Of a DNA stretch of 64,000 bases, positions 53,962-63,076 are shown piece after piece. Numbering within the stretch: the first letter of the stretch is position 1; each line of letters opens with the position of its first letter. The stretch comes from an uncultured Lachnospiraceae bacterium (GTDB taxonomy: Bacteria > Bacillota > Clostridia > Lachnospirales > Lachnospiraceae). Position numbers and translations under genes: made by a program. The stretch is taken from NCBI GenBank assembly GCA_951802115.1, contig CATOPL010000007.1, positions 1 through 64,000 of the forward strand, read 5' to 3'. Below the pieces are notes generated by a model. It worked only from the letters and a program-made list of their open reading frames with translations, made no database searches and was not told the DNA's origin.

Positions 53962-55275
53962 CTATTCTAATCTTGCAAGCCGTATCTCATGATAAAAATA
54001 CTGCAGGATTTCGTCATAGCTATATCCTTCTTCTGCAAGAACCCTGGCGCCGTTCTGGCTCATACCTGCTCCATGCCCCAGTCCTCCTCCGTAAATCTGA
54101 TAACCTGATGTTGCTGTCTCGTCCTGCACCGGCTCCATAACAAAATATCCGCTCGGCAGAAGATTCCCTCCTTCTGAAGACGTTCCGTCATTTTTTGATA
54201 TCTCTCCTCCCGGCACTCCCAGCATCAGACGGATATTATACTCATATTTCACCTTCAGAGTCCCGTTCTCTCCTGTTATCAACATTTCCTGAACCGCTCC
54301 TCCGGTATTTCTGGTCATGATCTGCGCACTTTGCACTTCTCCTATGGTATCCACTTCTTCCAGGACATATTCCACCCCATCCTGCAAAAGAATTCCATCC
54401 TGAGAACGCTCCATCCGTACTTTCGCCCATTTCTCTATGTTTTCCTTTATCTGCTCCAGAGACACATAGCAGCTCCAGCGATACCATGGTTCCGATATCT
54501 CCAGATCTCCCGCATGTTTTTTGCGGATGAATTCCGCAAAGGCCTCCTCATCTGTCAGGTCGCGCGCCGACTCCGCATCGTTTACCCTTCTGCCTGCTAT
54601 GTACGGGGTCTGTTCTCTGTCCCCCTTTTCCCATATATTCTCATCTGTTGTACTGCCGCAGGAAGTTGAAAAATAATATGACTTGACCGGAGCATCTTCA
54701 TATAGCATGATCTGCCCTGCCGTCTCCTCCACTGCCTGACTGGTCGCTTCCTGAACTCCGATATGATTATAAACCTGATAGGAAGTACTGTCGTCGACAT
54801 GCGCCTCATACTGCGGATATGCATATTCCCGCATTTGCCATACAGCATAAGTTCTCGCGCACACTGCCTGCGCCTTCAAGGCTTCTTTCGCATACGAAGA
54901 AGGCATTTCACTGGGAACTACCCTGCATAAGTATTCTTCCAGTGGAACCTCATTGACGATAACCCAGCCCTGTTCTTCCTCATAATACTCAAGCTTGCCG
55001 GGATAATCTCGTTCCGGTTCTTTTTCCGCATGATGAATACTCCCGTTCTCTGCAAGAATCAATACCCGGATCTTTGTATCCGCCCCCGGCATTTCCCATA
55101 CTTCTTCCGGGACTTCTAAATGCTCCTCTTCCTCCTGCGGGATGACCAGCTGCTCTCCCTCTTTTGGCATCTCTTCATCAGATTTCTCTCTTGGTCCGGG
55201 CATGATCAATATGATCAGGAATCCTATGAGTACGATCAGCAGCAGAGCCTTCTGCTGCAATCTTTTCCTGTACAT
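53962..55275 (-). CDS. SpoIID/LytB-domain exported protein
   Basis: A 437-residue protein with an N-terminal membrane anchor (LLLIVLIGFLIILIMPG), a Glu-rich linker and a SpoIID domain: EYLCRVVPSEMPSSYAKEAL, KAQAVCARTYAV, YYFSTSCGSTTDENIW and GYQIYGGGLGHGAGMSQNGA. SpoIID is a lytic transglycosylase of engulfment; LytB-type paralogues act in cell-wall turnover. No spoIIQ or spoIIID neighbour is present, so this is probably a paralogue. Start MYRKRLQ at 55275 after GGGAGG. Confidence 0.87.
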   Translation of the reverse strand: MYRKRLQQKALLLIVLIGFLIILIMPGPREKSDEEMPKEGEQLVIPQEEEEHLEVPEEVWEMPGADTKIRVLILAENGSIHHAEKEPERDYPGKLEYYEEEQGWVIVNEVPLEEYLCRVVPSEMPSSYAKEALKAQAVCARTYAVWQMREYAYPQYEAHVDDSTSYQVYNHIGVQEATSQAVEETAGQIMLYEDAPVKSYYFSTSCGSTTDENIWEKGDREQTPYIAGRRVNDAESARDLTDEEAFAEFIRKKHAGDLEISEPWYRWSCYVSLEQIKENIEKWAKVRMERSQDGILLQDGVEYVLEEVDTIGEVQSAQIMTRNTGGAVQEMLITGENGTLKVKYEYNIRLMLGVPGGEISKNDGTSSEGGNLLPSGYFVMEPVQDETATSGYQIYGGGLGHGAGMSQNGARVLAEEGYSYDEILQYFYHEIRLARLE

Positions 55276-55339
55276 CCTGTCCCTCCCCCCTATAGCCGCA
55301 AAAAACGGGTACTGCAAGTTCTGCAATACCCGGTATCTT

Positions 55340-55532
55340 CATTTCCCAAAGTGCCGTTCCCTGTATTTTGACGCCTAGCCTAAAAGCCAGGTGGGTATCC
55401 TCAACAAGCGTTCAGCCTTCCACTGGCATCCGTAAGGATGGAGGCCTGACATCCCGCTTGAGATATTGGAATCCCATAAACGTAAATGTAGGTTCAAAAT
55501 GACAGGGCTATCGAACACCCCAGGAAATCTGT
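55340..55532 (-). ncRNA. ssrS: 6S RNA (SsrS)
   Basis: About 190 nt on the minus strand with the 6S plan: closing stem AUUUCC/GGAAAU (55523-55528 with 55341-55346), then a 12-bp CCCUG-U-(c)-AUUUUGA stem (55494-55507 with 55359-55371), a large central bubble and an apical hairpin near CCUCCAUCCUUACGGAUG. The strings GGGGTGTTCG, GAACCTACAT and GAGGATACCCACCTGG match what I recall for Clostridia 6S RNAs. A strong promoter sits at the right distance. 6S RNA binds housekeeping RNA polymerase. A covariance search would settle it. Confidence 0.8.
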
Positions 55533-55538
55533 GTCTTT

Positions 55539-55567
55539 AGTATAACCTATTTTCTGCATTTTGACAA
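55539..55567 (-). promoter_or_regulatory. 6S RNA promoter
   Basis: On the minus strand, TTGTCA (55562-55567), 17-bp spacer, TATACT (55539-55544); the expected start falls at about 55532. Confidence 0.75.
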
Positions 55568-55765
55568 CTACAGCATACAAAATCTTCTTCCATTTTTTCA
55601 ATTTTCTGGAAAATCCGACAAAACAACATCTGCGTGAGCTTTTCCATAATTCATTGTATGTTCTGCGTAACCTCTTTATGTTTAAAAAACAGTCTGCTCA
55701 AATTTTCTTTTCCCCATTCCGATACATAAAAAGTTCTATCTCCGGAAAGTATGGGTTTCTTCCCA

Positions 55766-55800
55766 TAAAAAGAAGGGAGCCGCAAAATGCGGCTGCCCCT
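55766..55800 (-). terminator. pckA terminator
   Basis: On the minus strand a GC stem (AGCCGC/GCGGCT, extended by flanking G/C) with an ATTTT loop is followed by CTTCTTTTT. Confidence 0.85.
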
Positions 55801-55823
55801 CCGTTTTATCTGTTCAACTATTT

Positions 55824-57530
55824 TTATGCCAATGCTTTTACCAGCTTCTCCAGTGCAGCCATAGCCTCATCCGGAAGCTTGTCATAACCGCCTTTTGCAG
55901 TAGCAAATTTAGCTACCGCGTCTACACGATTCTGCATTGCGCTCTTCAGAGCTGCAGCATAATCTGCATCCTGCAAGTTCGGAGTAAAGTCGCCGGTCTT
56001 ACCGGTCCAGTCGTTCGCGATCTCAATATCCTCGAACGGACCCCACTGCTCAAATTTAGCCTTACCTTCTACGATATCCTCAAGAATTCCCAGCGTATCT
56101 TCTTTCTGGACTTTCTTGCCCATAAAGTCACCGGTATTGACAATGTAGCAGTCTACATTCTTTTCCTCCACCAGCTTCTTGAACTTCTCATAGTCGTTAA
56201 CCAGCGGATAGGTACGGAACGGATTTGCATAAGGCACGATACGAAGCGCATTCAGATCGGTACCTGCCGCCACACGCTCTGCGGTGGAAGTCTTGGTTGC
56301 CAGAGTAGCACCCATAACAGATGCCAGAGCGGAACCTTTCAGTTTGACTACCGGCGGAATGGTCGGATCTTTCATAATCCAGAAAATTGCATTTACCGGA
56401 TCACTGATCTTATCCACACGGTTCGGAGACCACAGTTTGGATTTGATCGCACGGCCGTTTCCGTTCCTGATGTCCTCGGTTACCAGCTGAATCTTGCCAT
56501 CCTCATCCATAGTAGCAGAACAGTTCTGAGCTGTCAGCAGATACTTGTTGTCCGGACAACCGGTCGGATAATCTGCCGTCTTGTCAAAATAGGTCGGCTC
56601 AATCGCAACAGAAGAACAGGTCTCCGTATTGATGATAAATGCATCGTCATGAAGAACGGTAATTCCATATTTGCCGCCGTGCTGCGCATGTGTCAGTGTA
56701 GACTTACCGGATCCGGACAGGCCGAACACAGATGCCACATATTTTCTTCCGTCTGCAAGCGCATACTCTTTCTGTCCGCCATGGCAGCTTGCATAACCGT
56801 TTCTGTTCGCCAGAGCCCACGCCATGGTCAGAGTACCCTTCTTGTGCTCTCCAAAATATTTCATACCAAGGATCGCTGCACAGTTCTGATTGGTATCAAA
56901 ATAGCAGAGAGTCAAAGGATCGCTCAGGCAGCTGAAATCAAGGTCCGGACGCTCTACCGGTGTCCACTGAGGATCAGAGAAAATATAAATATCCGGCTCT
57001 TTGCCGTCACCGATCGGTTTGGAATTCTTATACATCTTTACATATTCATCGGACATATACTGGAAGTTGATCATCCAGTTATACAGAAGGTTCTCTTCTC
57101 CTTCCGGAATCAGAAGATGGATCTTTGCCATAAATTCCGGATCAAGACCTGCATAACACTCTGCATGGTACATCGTTTTCCAGCGGGTCTCATAGACCGC
57201 GTCCATAACAATTTTATCAAGCTTTTCTTCATCTACTCCCGGCTCGCCTTTAATACGGCGCGCTGCAGCATAACGTCCGGTCACAGCGCCGTCGTTGAAC
57301 AGGAGAACCTTAGCATCTGCTTCAAGACCGAACTCTTCGCCTCTGTATACAGGCATATCCGTCACGATAGTTCCCGGAGAATTTTTCGCTAAGTCATAAG
57401 CTTCTTTTAAAGTATTCACTTTTACTACATTATTTCCATAAAAAGCTGCTTCAATAATGGAACGTGTTTTTGAGAAACCTGGCTTCCCTTTGCCAATTTC
57501 ACTGAGCGGGTAATACGCTTTTGTTGACAT
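55824..57530 (-). CDS. pckA: Phosphoenolpyruvate carboxykinase (ATP)
   Basis: A 568-residue enzyme linking oxaloacetate and PEP. The ATP-type kinase loop FGLSGSGKSTLTH, the metal site HDDAFII and the Arg/Lys-bearing ILGMKYFGEHKKGTLTM are visible, as well as NPFRTYPLVNDYEKF. It is slightly longer than the E. coli enzyme (540). In anaerobic gut Firmicutes it often runs toward carboxylation, a point not shown by sequence. Start follows GAGGAGG. Confidence 0.95.
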   Translation of the reverse strand: MSTKAYYPLSEIGKGKPGFSKTRSIIEAAFYGNNVVKVNTLKEAYDLAKNSPGTIVTDMPVYRGEEFGLEADAKVLLFNDGAVTGRYAAARRIKGEPGVDEEKLDKIVMDAVYETRWKTMYHAECYAGLDPEFMAKIHLLIPEGEENLLYNWMINFQYMSDEYVKMYKNSKPIGDGKEPDIYIFSDPQWTPVERPDLDFSCLSDPLTLCYFDTNQNCAAILGMKYFGEHKKGTLTMAWALANRNGYASCHGGQKEYALADGRKYVASVFGLSGSGKSTLTHAQHGGKYGITVLHDDAFIINTETCSSVAIEPTYFDKTADYPTGCPDNKYLLTAQNCSATMDEDGKIQLVTEDIRNGNGRAIKSKLWSPNRVDKISDPVNAIFWIMKDPTIPPVVKLKGSALASVMGATLATKTSTAERVAAGTDLNALRIVPYANPFRTYPLVNDYEKFKKLVEEKNVDCYIVNTGDFMGKKVQKEDTLGILEDIVEGKAKFEQWGPFEDIEIANDWTGKTGDFTPNLQDADYAAALKSAMQNRVDAVAKFATAKGGYDKLPDEAMAALEKLVKALA

Positions 57531-57644
57531 GATCGTGTCCTCCTCACATTATGACCGGGGTTCTGTCCCCTCAATATATAACCGGACAGCGTATTTCCAT
57601 ACGCTGTCAGATTCCATTATACAGATTGTGAAAAAAAAGTCAAG

Positions 57645-57995
57645 TTAAAAGTACTTTTTCATCGCTTTCTTCACTTCGGTTCCATACCAGAATAACGTCA
57701 CAAGAAATACTGCCATCATCAGCCAGAACAGGGTATTGACAGATACGACATAGGTATTCAGAAGCGATACCCCGCCGTATACCGCCATCACAATTCCCAG
57801 CGTCCACAGCTTTGGAGAAATATAATTTGCATAGCCCTGAAGATCTTTGCAGGAATCCAGGTCTGTATCTTTTGCCACAAGAAAAGTGCGGATAATTCTG
57901 CCTTCCCGCTGCAGCACCCAGGCACTGTACATGGCATAAAATCCAAATCCCAGCACCAGCAGATCAATCATATTAAAAATTCCGTCAAATGCCAT
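57645..57995 (-). CDS. Small three-helix membrane protein, unknown
   Basis: A 116-residue protein with helices at about 6-26 (MIDLLVLGFGFYAMYSAWV), 65-85 (LWTLGIVMAVYGGVSLLNTY) and 90-108 (LFWLMMAVFLVTLFWYG) and a Lys-rich tail. Start ATG 57995, six bases after AGGAG; that ribosome site overlaps the thrC stop, so it is read from the thrC mRNA. No family recognised. Confidence 0.72.
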   Translation of the reverse strand: MAFDGIFNMIDLLVLGFGFYAMYSAWVLQREGRIIRTFLVAKDTDLDSCKDLQGYANYISPKLWTLGIVMAVYGGVSLLNTYVVSVNTLFWLMMAVFLVTLFWYGTEVKKAMKKYF

Positions 57996-58004
57996 CACAA
58001 TCTC

Positions 58005-59498
58005 CTATTCCACGCCCAAAAATTCCCGGACCGCCTGTTTCATCCCGTTTACTTCACATACCTTCTTATGACGGACCAAAGCAGTACGAATCTCTTCGAT
58101 TGCCCCCGGAACCTCTGTTCCTGAAATCGCCGCCAGTTTATCAATTAATTCAAAATCTGTCATGCCGCCATACTGCTTTTTGTCAATCGCCTCCATGACA
58201 CTCCGCGTAAATTTATACGGACTTGCTGTGGAAACGATCACTGTCCTGGTATGATCCTGTGTATCTTTCACATATTTTTCATATGCACAGGCAGCCACCG
58301 CGGTATGCGTATCCATTACATATCCGGTATTTTCGTAAGTACCGGCAATTTTTGCCGCCGCCTCCTTTTCCGATGCATAATATCCGCAGAAATCTGCCAG
58401 CTGCTTTTTCATCTCAGATGTAATCTCATACCTGCCTTCTGTTTTCAGAAGCTCCATCAGTTCCAGATCTTTTTGTGCGTCTTCTCCGGCAATCCGGTAC
58501 AGAAGCCGTTCCAGGTTGCTGGAGATCAGGATATCCATGGACGGAGACGTGGTGAGGATAAACGGACGATTTCTGTCATACTCTCCCGTACGGAAAAAAT
58601 CATACAGCACTTTATTATCGTTTGAAGCACAGATCAGTTTTCCTATGGGCAGACCCATCTGCTTTGCATAATACGCCGCCAGAATATTTCCAAAATTACC
58701 GGTTGGAACGACCACATTTATTTTATCGCCTTTTTGCAGCTCATTGCTCTCCAATAGTTTCGCACAGGCATAAACATAATATACAATCTGCGGAACCAGA
58801 CGCCCGATGTTGATGGAATTGGCGCTGGAAAACTGAAATCCCGCTTCCAGCAGTTCCTTTTTCATTTCCTCATCGCCGAAAATTGCCTTCACTCCGTTTT
58901 GTGCATCGTCAAAATTTCCTCTGATGCCGATAACGTGCGTATTATCTCCTTTCTGCGTCACCATCTGTTTTTCCTGGACGGGACTGACTCCGTCCTTCGG
59001 ATAAAAAACAATGATCTTCGTCCCCGGCACATCTGCAAATCCGGCCAGCGCCGCTTTGCCCGTATCTCCGGAAGTCGCGGTCAGAATCACAATCTCATTT
59101 TTAATCTGATTTTTTTTCGCCGCGGTTGTCATCAAGTACGGAAGGATCGAGAGCGCCATATCTTTAAACGCGATTGTGGAACCATGGAACAATTCCAGAT
59201 AATAGGCATCCTCCACCCTGGCCATAGGGACAATCACTTCTGTATCAAATTTTTTGTCGTAGGCACAGTTGATACAGGATTTCAGCTCCTCCTCTGTAAA
59301 ATCCGTCAGAAAAAGCTTCATTACTTCATATGCGGTTTCCTGATAGCTCATACCGGAAAGTGTTTCCAGGCTGATATCCAGCGAAGGGATTTTTGTCGGT
59401 ACAAACAACCCGCCATCTGCCGCGAGTCCCTGCAGGATTGCCTGAGACGCCGTCATCTCCGATTGATCTCCTCTTGTGCTTTTATACAGCAATTCCAT
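58005..59498 (-). CDS. thrC: Threonine synthase
   Basis: A 497-residue PLP enzyme turning O-phosphohomoserine into threonine. The N terminus LYKSTRGDQSEMTASQAILQ GLA is typical of the long (E. coli/yeast-type) class. The PLP lysine lies in FHGSTIAFKDMALSILP, followed by ILTATSGDTGKAALAGF and VVPTGNFGNILAAYYA. Start MELLYKS at 59498 is preferred over ATG 59510, whose AAGGA is too close. A small membrane protein follows. Confidence 0.93.
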   Translation of the reverse strand: MELLYKSTRGDQSEMTASQAILQGLAADGGLFVPTKIPSLDISLETLSGMSYQETAYEVMKLFLTDFTEEELKSCINCAYDKKFDTEVIVPMARVEDAYYLELFHGSTIAFKDMALSILPYLMTTAAKKNQIKNEIVILTATSGDTGKAALAGFADVPGTKIIVFYPKDGVSPVQEKQMVTQKGDNTHVIGIRGNFDDAQNGVKAIFGDEEMKKELLEAGFQFSSANSINIGRLVPQIVYYVYACAKLLESNELQKGDKINVVVPTGNFGNILAAYYAKQMGLPIGKLICASNDNKVLYDFFRTGEYDRNRPFILTTSPSMDILISSNLERLLYRIAGEDAQKDLELMELLKTEGRYEITSEMKKQLADFCGYYASEKEAAAKIAGTYENTGYVMDTHTAVAACAYEKYVKDTQDHTRTVIVSTASPYKFTRSVMEAIDKKQYGGMTDFELIDKLAAISGTEVPGAIEEIRTALVRHKKVCEVNGMKQAVREFLGVE

Positions 59499-59571
59499 AA
59501 TTTCTCTCATTCCTTTGCCTATATTTCCTCATACTTACTCTGTTGTTGCATGCGTGTATTCTATCACAGTA

Positions 59572-59607
59572 AGCCAAAAAAAGAAAGAGGCTTTTTCAGC
59601 CTCTTTC
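59572..59607 (-). terminator. Terminator of the cell-wall hydrolase gene
   Basis: gaaagaggct (59583-59592) and agcctctttc (59598-59607) form a perfect 10-bp stem; on the minus strand TTTTTTT follows. Confidence 0.88.
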
Positions 59608-59680
59608 CGCCGGAACATGGTTTAAAAACTGTATTTTGACAGATGTTTGTCAACAAAAAGCTTTCAGACATGCTCTGCTG

Positions 59681-60586
59681 TTACATCGTATAAAAAATGT
59701 GATTCCCATGTTCCACTACCCGGTGAAGCGACTGGTCAAACCAGGCGCTGCTGCTGTAAACCGAGCGAAAATACAGGGCTCCGCCTGAAGCATCTTCACC
59801 GTTCACAGCTCTTGCCACTGCCTCCACTGTTTCCGGGGAGACACGGACACTGTCGATTCTTCCATCCGTTACAGGTGAAAACTGTGCCTTCCCACCGCAT
59901 CTTTGATAGACTACGTCCGTAATCGAATTTGGAAAACGTGTGCTCCTCACACGGTTCATAATCACATTTGCCACCAGCATCCTGCCGGTGGAATCCTCTC
60001 CTCCGGCTTCTGCCTCTACTATTTTAAGAAGTACCTGATACTCCCGCTCTTCCAGATGAAATCCGCCTTCTGCCTCCTGCACAGGTTCTTCTGCGGCTGT
60101 TTCTTCCTGTGCCGGCTCTTCTGCGGCCGTTTCTGACTGTACTGCTTCCTCGACCGGCAATTCCCCGTCGGCTTTTGATTCTGTTTCTTCCCCGATCGAT
60201 TCTGCACTTATATCATCCATGTCCGGTTCTGCATCCGTTGTTTCTGCGGCTGCCTCCTGACACCCGCTTTTCACATCCGATTCTGCTTCCGGCAATTCTG
60301 CGGCTGCTTCCTGACACCCGCTTTCTTTGGTCGACTCCTCTTCCGGTTCCTCTGCCGCAGCTTCAGTCTCCGGTTCTTCTGTTTTTTCTCCTGATGGTAT
60401 ATCTGTTTCGACGTTTCCTTCCCCTGTCCGGACTTCCTCCTGAAATGCTGTCTCCAGCTCTTCTGTCAGTGTGTCCTCTGCAGCATATACGGTGATAGTA
60501 CCGAAACTGCAGGAATCCTGGGATGTAAGGCCTGTCATGAGGATTCCCCCAAGTGCAAGCGCAGCACCCCGATAGCATCTACGCAT
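59681..60586 (-). CDS. SleB-type cell-wall hydrolase with long acidic linker
   Basis: A 301-residue exported protein. A signal peptide (ALALGGILMTGLTS) is followed by about 130 residues of Glu/Ala/Pro-rich linker with near repeats (ESGCQEAAAELPEAESD and KSGCQEAAAETTDAEPD; AEEPAQEETAAEEPVQE). The C-terminal 115 residues form a Hydrolase_2 (SleB) domain: LLKIVEAEAGGEDSTGRMLV, ANVIMNRVRSTRFP and AQFSPVTDGRID. Start MRRCYRG at 60586, six bases after AAGGAGA. The linker may span or bind the wall. Confidence 0.87.
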   Translation of the reverse strand: MRRCYRGAALALGGILMTGLTSQDSCSFGTITVYAAEDTLTEELETAFQEEVRTGEGNVETDIPSGEKTEEPETEAAAEEPEEESTKESGCQEAAAELPEAESDVKSGCQEAAAETTDAEPDMDDISAESIGEETESKADGELPVEEAVQSETAAEEPAQEETAAEEPVQEAEGGFHLEEREYQVLLKIVEAEAGGEDSTGRMLVANVIMNRVRSTRFPNSITDVVYQRCGGKAQFSPVTDGRIDSVRVSPETVEAVARAVNGEDASGGALYFRSVYSSSAWFDQSLHRVVEHGNHIFYTM

Positions 60587-60705
60587 ACATACTCTCCTTT
60601 TCTGTTTCATTCCCGCAGGCAGCAAATCATGACCTTCCTCCATGCTCATTCCTGAAAATGATGCCGAAGATATGATGGGGCTGACTCCGCGCTGCCCGGT
60701 TATAA
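60586..60705 (-). promoter_or_regulatory. Leader of the cell-wall hydrolase mRNA, possibly structured
   Basis: About 120 nt from the promoter to the start codon. CCGGGCAGC near its 5' end (60691-60699) can pair with GCTGCC-tg-CGG near its 3' end (60612-60623), closing a loop of about 70 bases just ahead of the ribosome site. It does not match a riboswitch class I can name. Confidence 0.35.
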
Positions 60706-60711
60706 GTTGGC

Positions 60712-60741
60712 ATTATAGCCCTGGACAAATCTAAATGTCAA
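60712..60741 (-). promoter_or_regulatory. Promoter of the cell-wall hydrolase gene
   Basis: On the minus strand, TTGACA (60736-60741), 18-bp spacer, TATAAT (60712-60717): both boxes are consensus. Confidence 0.85.
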
Positions 60742-60810
60742 TATAAATATTACGATTTTGTTAACTATTATGAACTATTTTTTTCATTTTTATGACAAAA
60801 AAGCAAAAAA

Positions 60811-60846
60811 AGAACGCTTTCCACAAAAAAATGTGAAAAACGTTCT
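60811..60846 (-). terminator. leuA terminator
   Basis: agaacgctttccaca (60811-60825) and tgtgaaaaacgttct (60832-60846) pair with few mismatches; on the minus strand TTTTTTTGC follows. Confidence 0.8.
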
Positions 60847-60862
60847 GTTTTTTTGTCAACAT

Positions 60863-62521
60863 CTAATGCTGTACCGAATGGTTAATCGCCGTCAGCAATG
60901 CGTCAATAGAAGCACGGATAATATCCGGGTCGATCGCCGCGCCCCAGTGAACTTTTCCGTCCGGTGTCTGAATTCCCACATAAGCAATCGCACTGGAACT
61001 GGAGCTTCGTGTCAGTGCATGCTCCTGATAGGTCACAAGCTTGTAGTCAAATCCGTACGCTCTTTTCAAAGCGTTGCTGACCGCATTCAGGCGCCCGTTG
61101 CCCGTCGCGGTCGTCACCATCTTTTCACCTTTATAATATGTGACGATCTCTGCAGTGATTCCATTTACCTGTTTAAAATGTACTTCTACAATCTGATATG
61201 GCGTTTTAATCCCCACAAACTTGGCTTCAAATACCTGATAGATCTCTGCCGGCTGCAGTTCTTTGTTCTGTTCATCGGAAACTGCCTTCGCCGCATAGCC
61301 CATCGCTTCGCGCATCCGCGGCGGCATCACAATTCCGTAATTTCTCTCCAGAATATAGCCGACGCCACCTTTGCCGGACTGACTGTTGATCCGGATGACA
61401 TCCGCATCATAGCTTCTGCCTACGTCCTGCGGGTCAATCGGCAGATACGGTACGGTCCAATACTCCGGATGCTTCTCCTCAATCCATTTCATGCCTTTTG
61501 CAATCGCATCCTGATGAGAACCGGAGAACGCCGCAAATACAAGCGCTCCGCTGTAAGGATTCCGTTCATTAACTTTCATACCAGTATAATGCTCATATCC
61601 GTCGCAGATTTCGTTCATGTTCGTAAAGTCCAGCTTTGGATCGACTCCCTGCGCATACATATTCATTGCCAGAGTGACAATATCCACATTTCCGGTGCGC
61701 TCCCCGTTTCCGAACAATGTTCCTTCCACCCGATCCGCTCCAGCCAGAAGCCCCATCTCCGTGTCGGCAACTCCGCAGCCGCGGTCGTTATGCGGATGCA
61801 GAGAAACCAATACATTGTCTCTGTATTTCAAATGCTTGCTGACATATTCAATCTGCTGCGCATATACGTGGGGCATCGAATGCTGTACCGTTACCGGAAG
61901 GTTGATAATGGCTTTTTTATCCGCGGTCGGCTGCCATACATCCAGCACTGCATTGCAAACTTCCAGCGCATATTCCGGCTCCGTTCCGGTAAAACTTTCT
62001 GGACTGTATTCAAAACGATAGTCTGCTCCTGCTTCTTCCGTCAGTTCTTTTAAAAGTTTTGCTCCTTCTACGGCAATCTCCAGTATCTCCTCTTTTGATT
62101 TATGAAAAACCTGTTCTCTCTGAGCCAGAGAAGTAGAATTGTACACATGAACAATCGCATTTTTCGCGCCTTTCAGCGCTTCAAATGTTTTACGTATAAT
62201 ATGTTCCCTTGCCTGGGTCAGTACCTGAACCGTCACATCATCCGGAATCAGATTCTGCTCGATCAGAGCACGAAGAAATTCATACTCTGTCTCAGACGCA
62301 GCCGGAAAACCCACTTCAATCTCTTTAAAACCGATTTTAACAAGAAGTTGGAAAAAATCCAGCTTCTGCTGCAGGGTCATGGGAACAACCAGCGCCTGGT
62401 TACCATCCCTCAAATCCACGCTGCACCATACAGGCGCGCGGTCCACGTACTCCTTCTGCGCCCAGTCCATACATTTTTCGGGGGGCATAAAATACTGTCT
62501 GGTATACTTTTTGTAATTCAT
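60863..62521 (-). CDS. leuA: 2-isopropylmalate synthase
   Basis: A 552-residue enzyme of the long LeuA type, condensing 2-oxoisovalerate with acetyl-CoA as the first leucine step. The HMGL-like barrel begins WCSVDLRDGNQALVVPM; LHPHNDRGCGVADTEMGLLAG and GTLFGNGERTGNVDIVTLAM are the family signatures. The C terminus carries the LeuA allosteric domain (about 440-552), where leucine feedback acts. AGGAGAGAG precedes the start. Controlled by a Leu T-box. Confidence 0.94.
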   Translation of the reverse strand: MNYKKYTRQYFMPPEKCMDWAQKEYVDRAPVWCSVDLRDGNQALVVPMTLQQKLDFFQLLVKIGFKEIEVGFPAASETEYEFLRALIEQNLIPDDVTVQVLTQAREHIIRKTFEALKGAKNAIVHVYNSTSLAQREQVFHKSKEEILEIAVEGAKLLKELTEEAGADYRFEYSPESFTGTEPEYALEVCNAVLDVWQPTADKKAIINLPVTVQHSMPHVYAQQIEYVSKHLKYRDNVLVSLHPHNDRGCGVADTEMGLLAGADRVEGTLFGNGERTGNVDIVTLAMNMYAQGVDPKLDFTNMNEICDGYEHYTGMKVNERNPYSGALVFAAFSGSHQDAIAKGMKWIEEKHPEYWTVPYLPIDPQDVGRSYDADVIRINSQSGKGGVGYILERNYGIVMPPRMREAMGYAAKAVSDEQNKELQPAEIYQVFEAKFVGIKTPYQIVEVHFKQVNGITAEIVTYYKGEKMVTTATGNGRLNAVSNALKRAYGFDYKLVTYQEHALTRSSSSSAIAYVGIQTPDGKVHWGAAIDPDIIRASIDALLTAINHSVQH

Positions 62522-62643
62522 AATCTCTCTCCTTTATCTTATTCCTGCCTGCGCCTGTATCCGGTTGAAAGTGATCCCTGTCTGTATGCACAGACAAAAA
62601 TCACGGCAACCTTTTCAGGCTGATACTGTTTTCTTCCGACAAA

Positions 62644-62957
62644 CAAAAAAGTCTTCCATCCCGGGCTGTCAATGACCCAGAGACGAAAGACCTACTGTCC
62701 TACGCGGTACCACTCTGATTTTGTGAACATTTTCACACACTTTATGGATACGGATGTTACTCTTATATCCTTCCCTTGATAACGGCAGGGACCCGTCTGC
62801 GTCTACTCTCTTCTGCAAAACCAGATACAGAAAATTTCGGACAGCCGCTCCGAGGCGAGTTCCAGACGTCTCATCTGCTGTCTCACACCAACCGGCAGCT
62901 CTCTGTAATCAGATCCGAATGTACTATTCCTCATCAACGCATTTGCTTATCTCACTG
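62644..62957 (-). promoter_or_regulatory. T-box riboswitch, leucine-specific
   Basis: The T-box core AGAGTGGTACCGCG is at 62703-62716 (minus strand). The terminator stem pairs GTCTTTCGTCTCTGGG with CCCGGGATGGAAGAC through G-U pairs, followed by TTTTTT (62644-62692). The stem I specifier is probably CTC (Leu) at 62857-62859, preceded by GAA and followed after four bases by CGGAGC, the same spacing as in the pheS leader. It would turn on leuA when tRNA-Leu is uncharged. Confidence 0.92.
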
Positions 62958-62963
62958 AGAGTT

Positions 62964-62992
62964 ATCATAGCAAAAACTCCTTTCATTGTCAA
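62964..62992 (-). promoter_or_regulatory. leuA promoter
   Basis: On the minus strand, TTGACA (62987-62992), 17-bp spacer, TATGAT (62964-62969), directly before the T-box leader. Confidence 0.8.
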
Positions 62993-63003
62993 GCAGGAGT
63001 TTT
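62973..63003 (-). terminator. Terminator of the acyltransferase gene overlapping the leuA -35 box
   Basis: aaaactcct (62973-62981) and aggagtttt (62995-63003) form a perfect 9-bp stem with T-rich 3' flank on the minus strand. The leuA -35 box lies in the loop. Confidence 0.65.
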
Positions 63004-63076
63004 CCGGCCTTTCGGCCTCCTGACCGTCCCGTTTCACCAAGACGTATCCGGGCACCGCTTTTTCGCCGGCTGCGCG

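Noticed and set aside
60586..60705. c-di-AMP (ydaO-type) riboswitch ahead of the cell-wall hydrolase
   Set aside because: Such genes often carry it, but the conserved ydaO blocks are not visible here; kept only as an unnamed candidate leader.
60758..62053. 431-residue plus-strand frame opposite leuA
   Set aside because: Shadow of leuA, which has full catalytic signatures.
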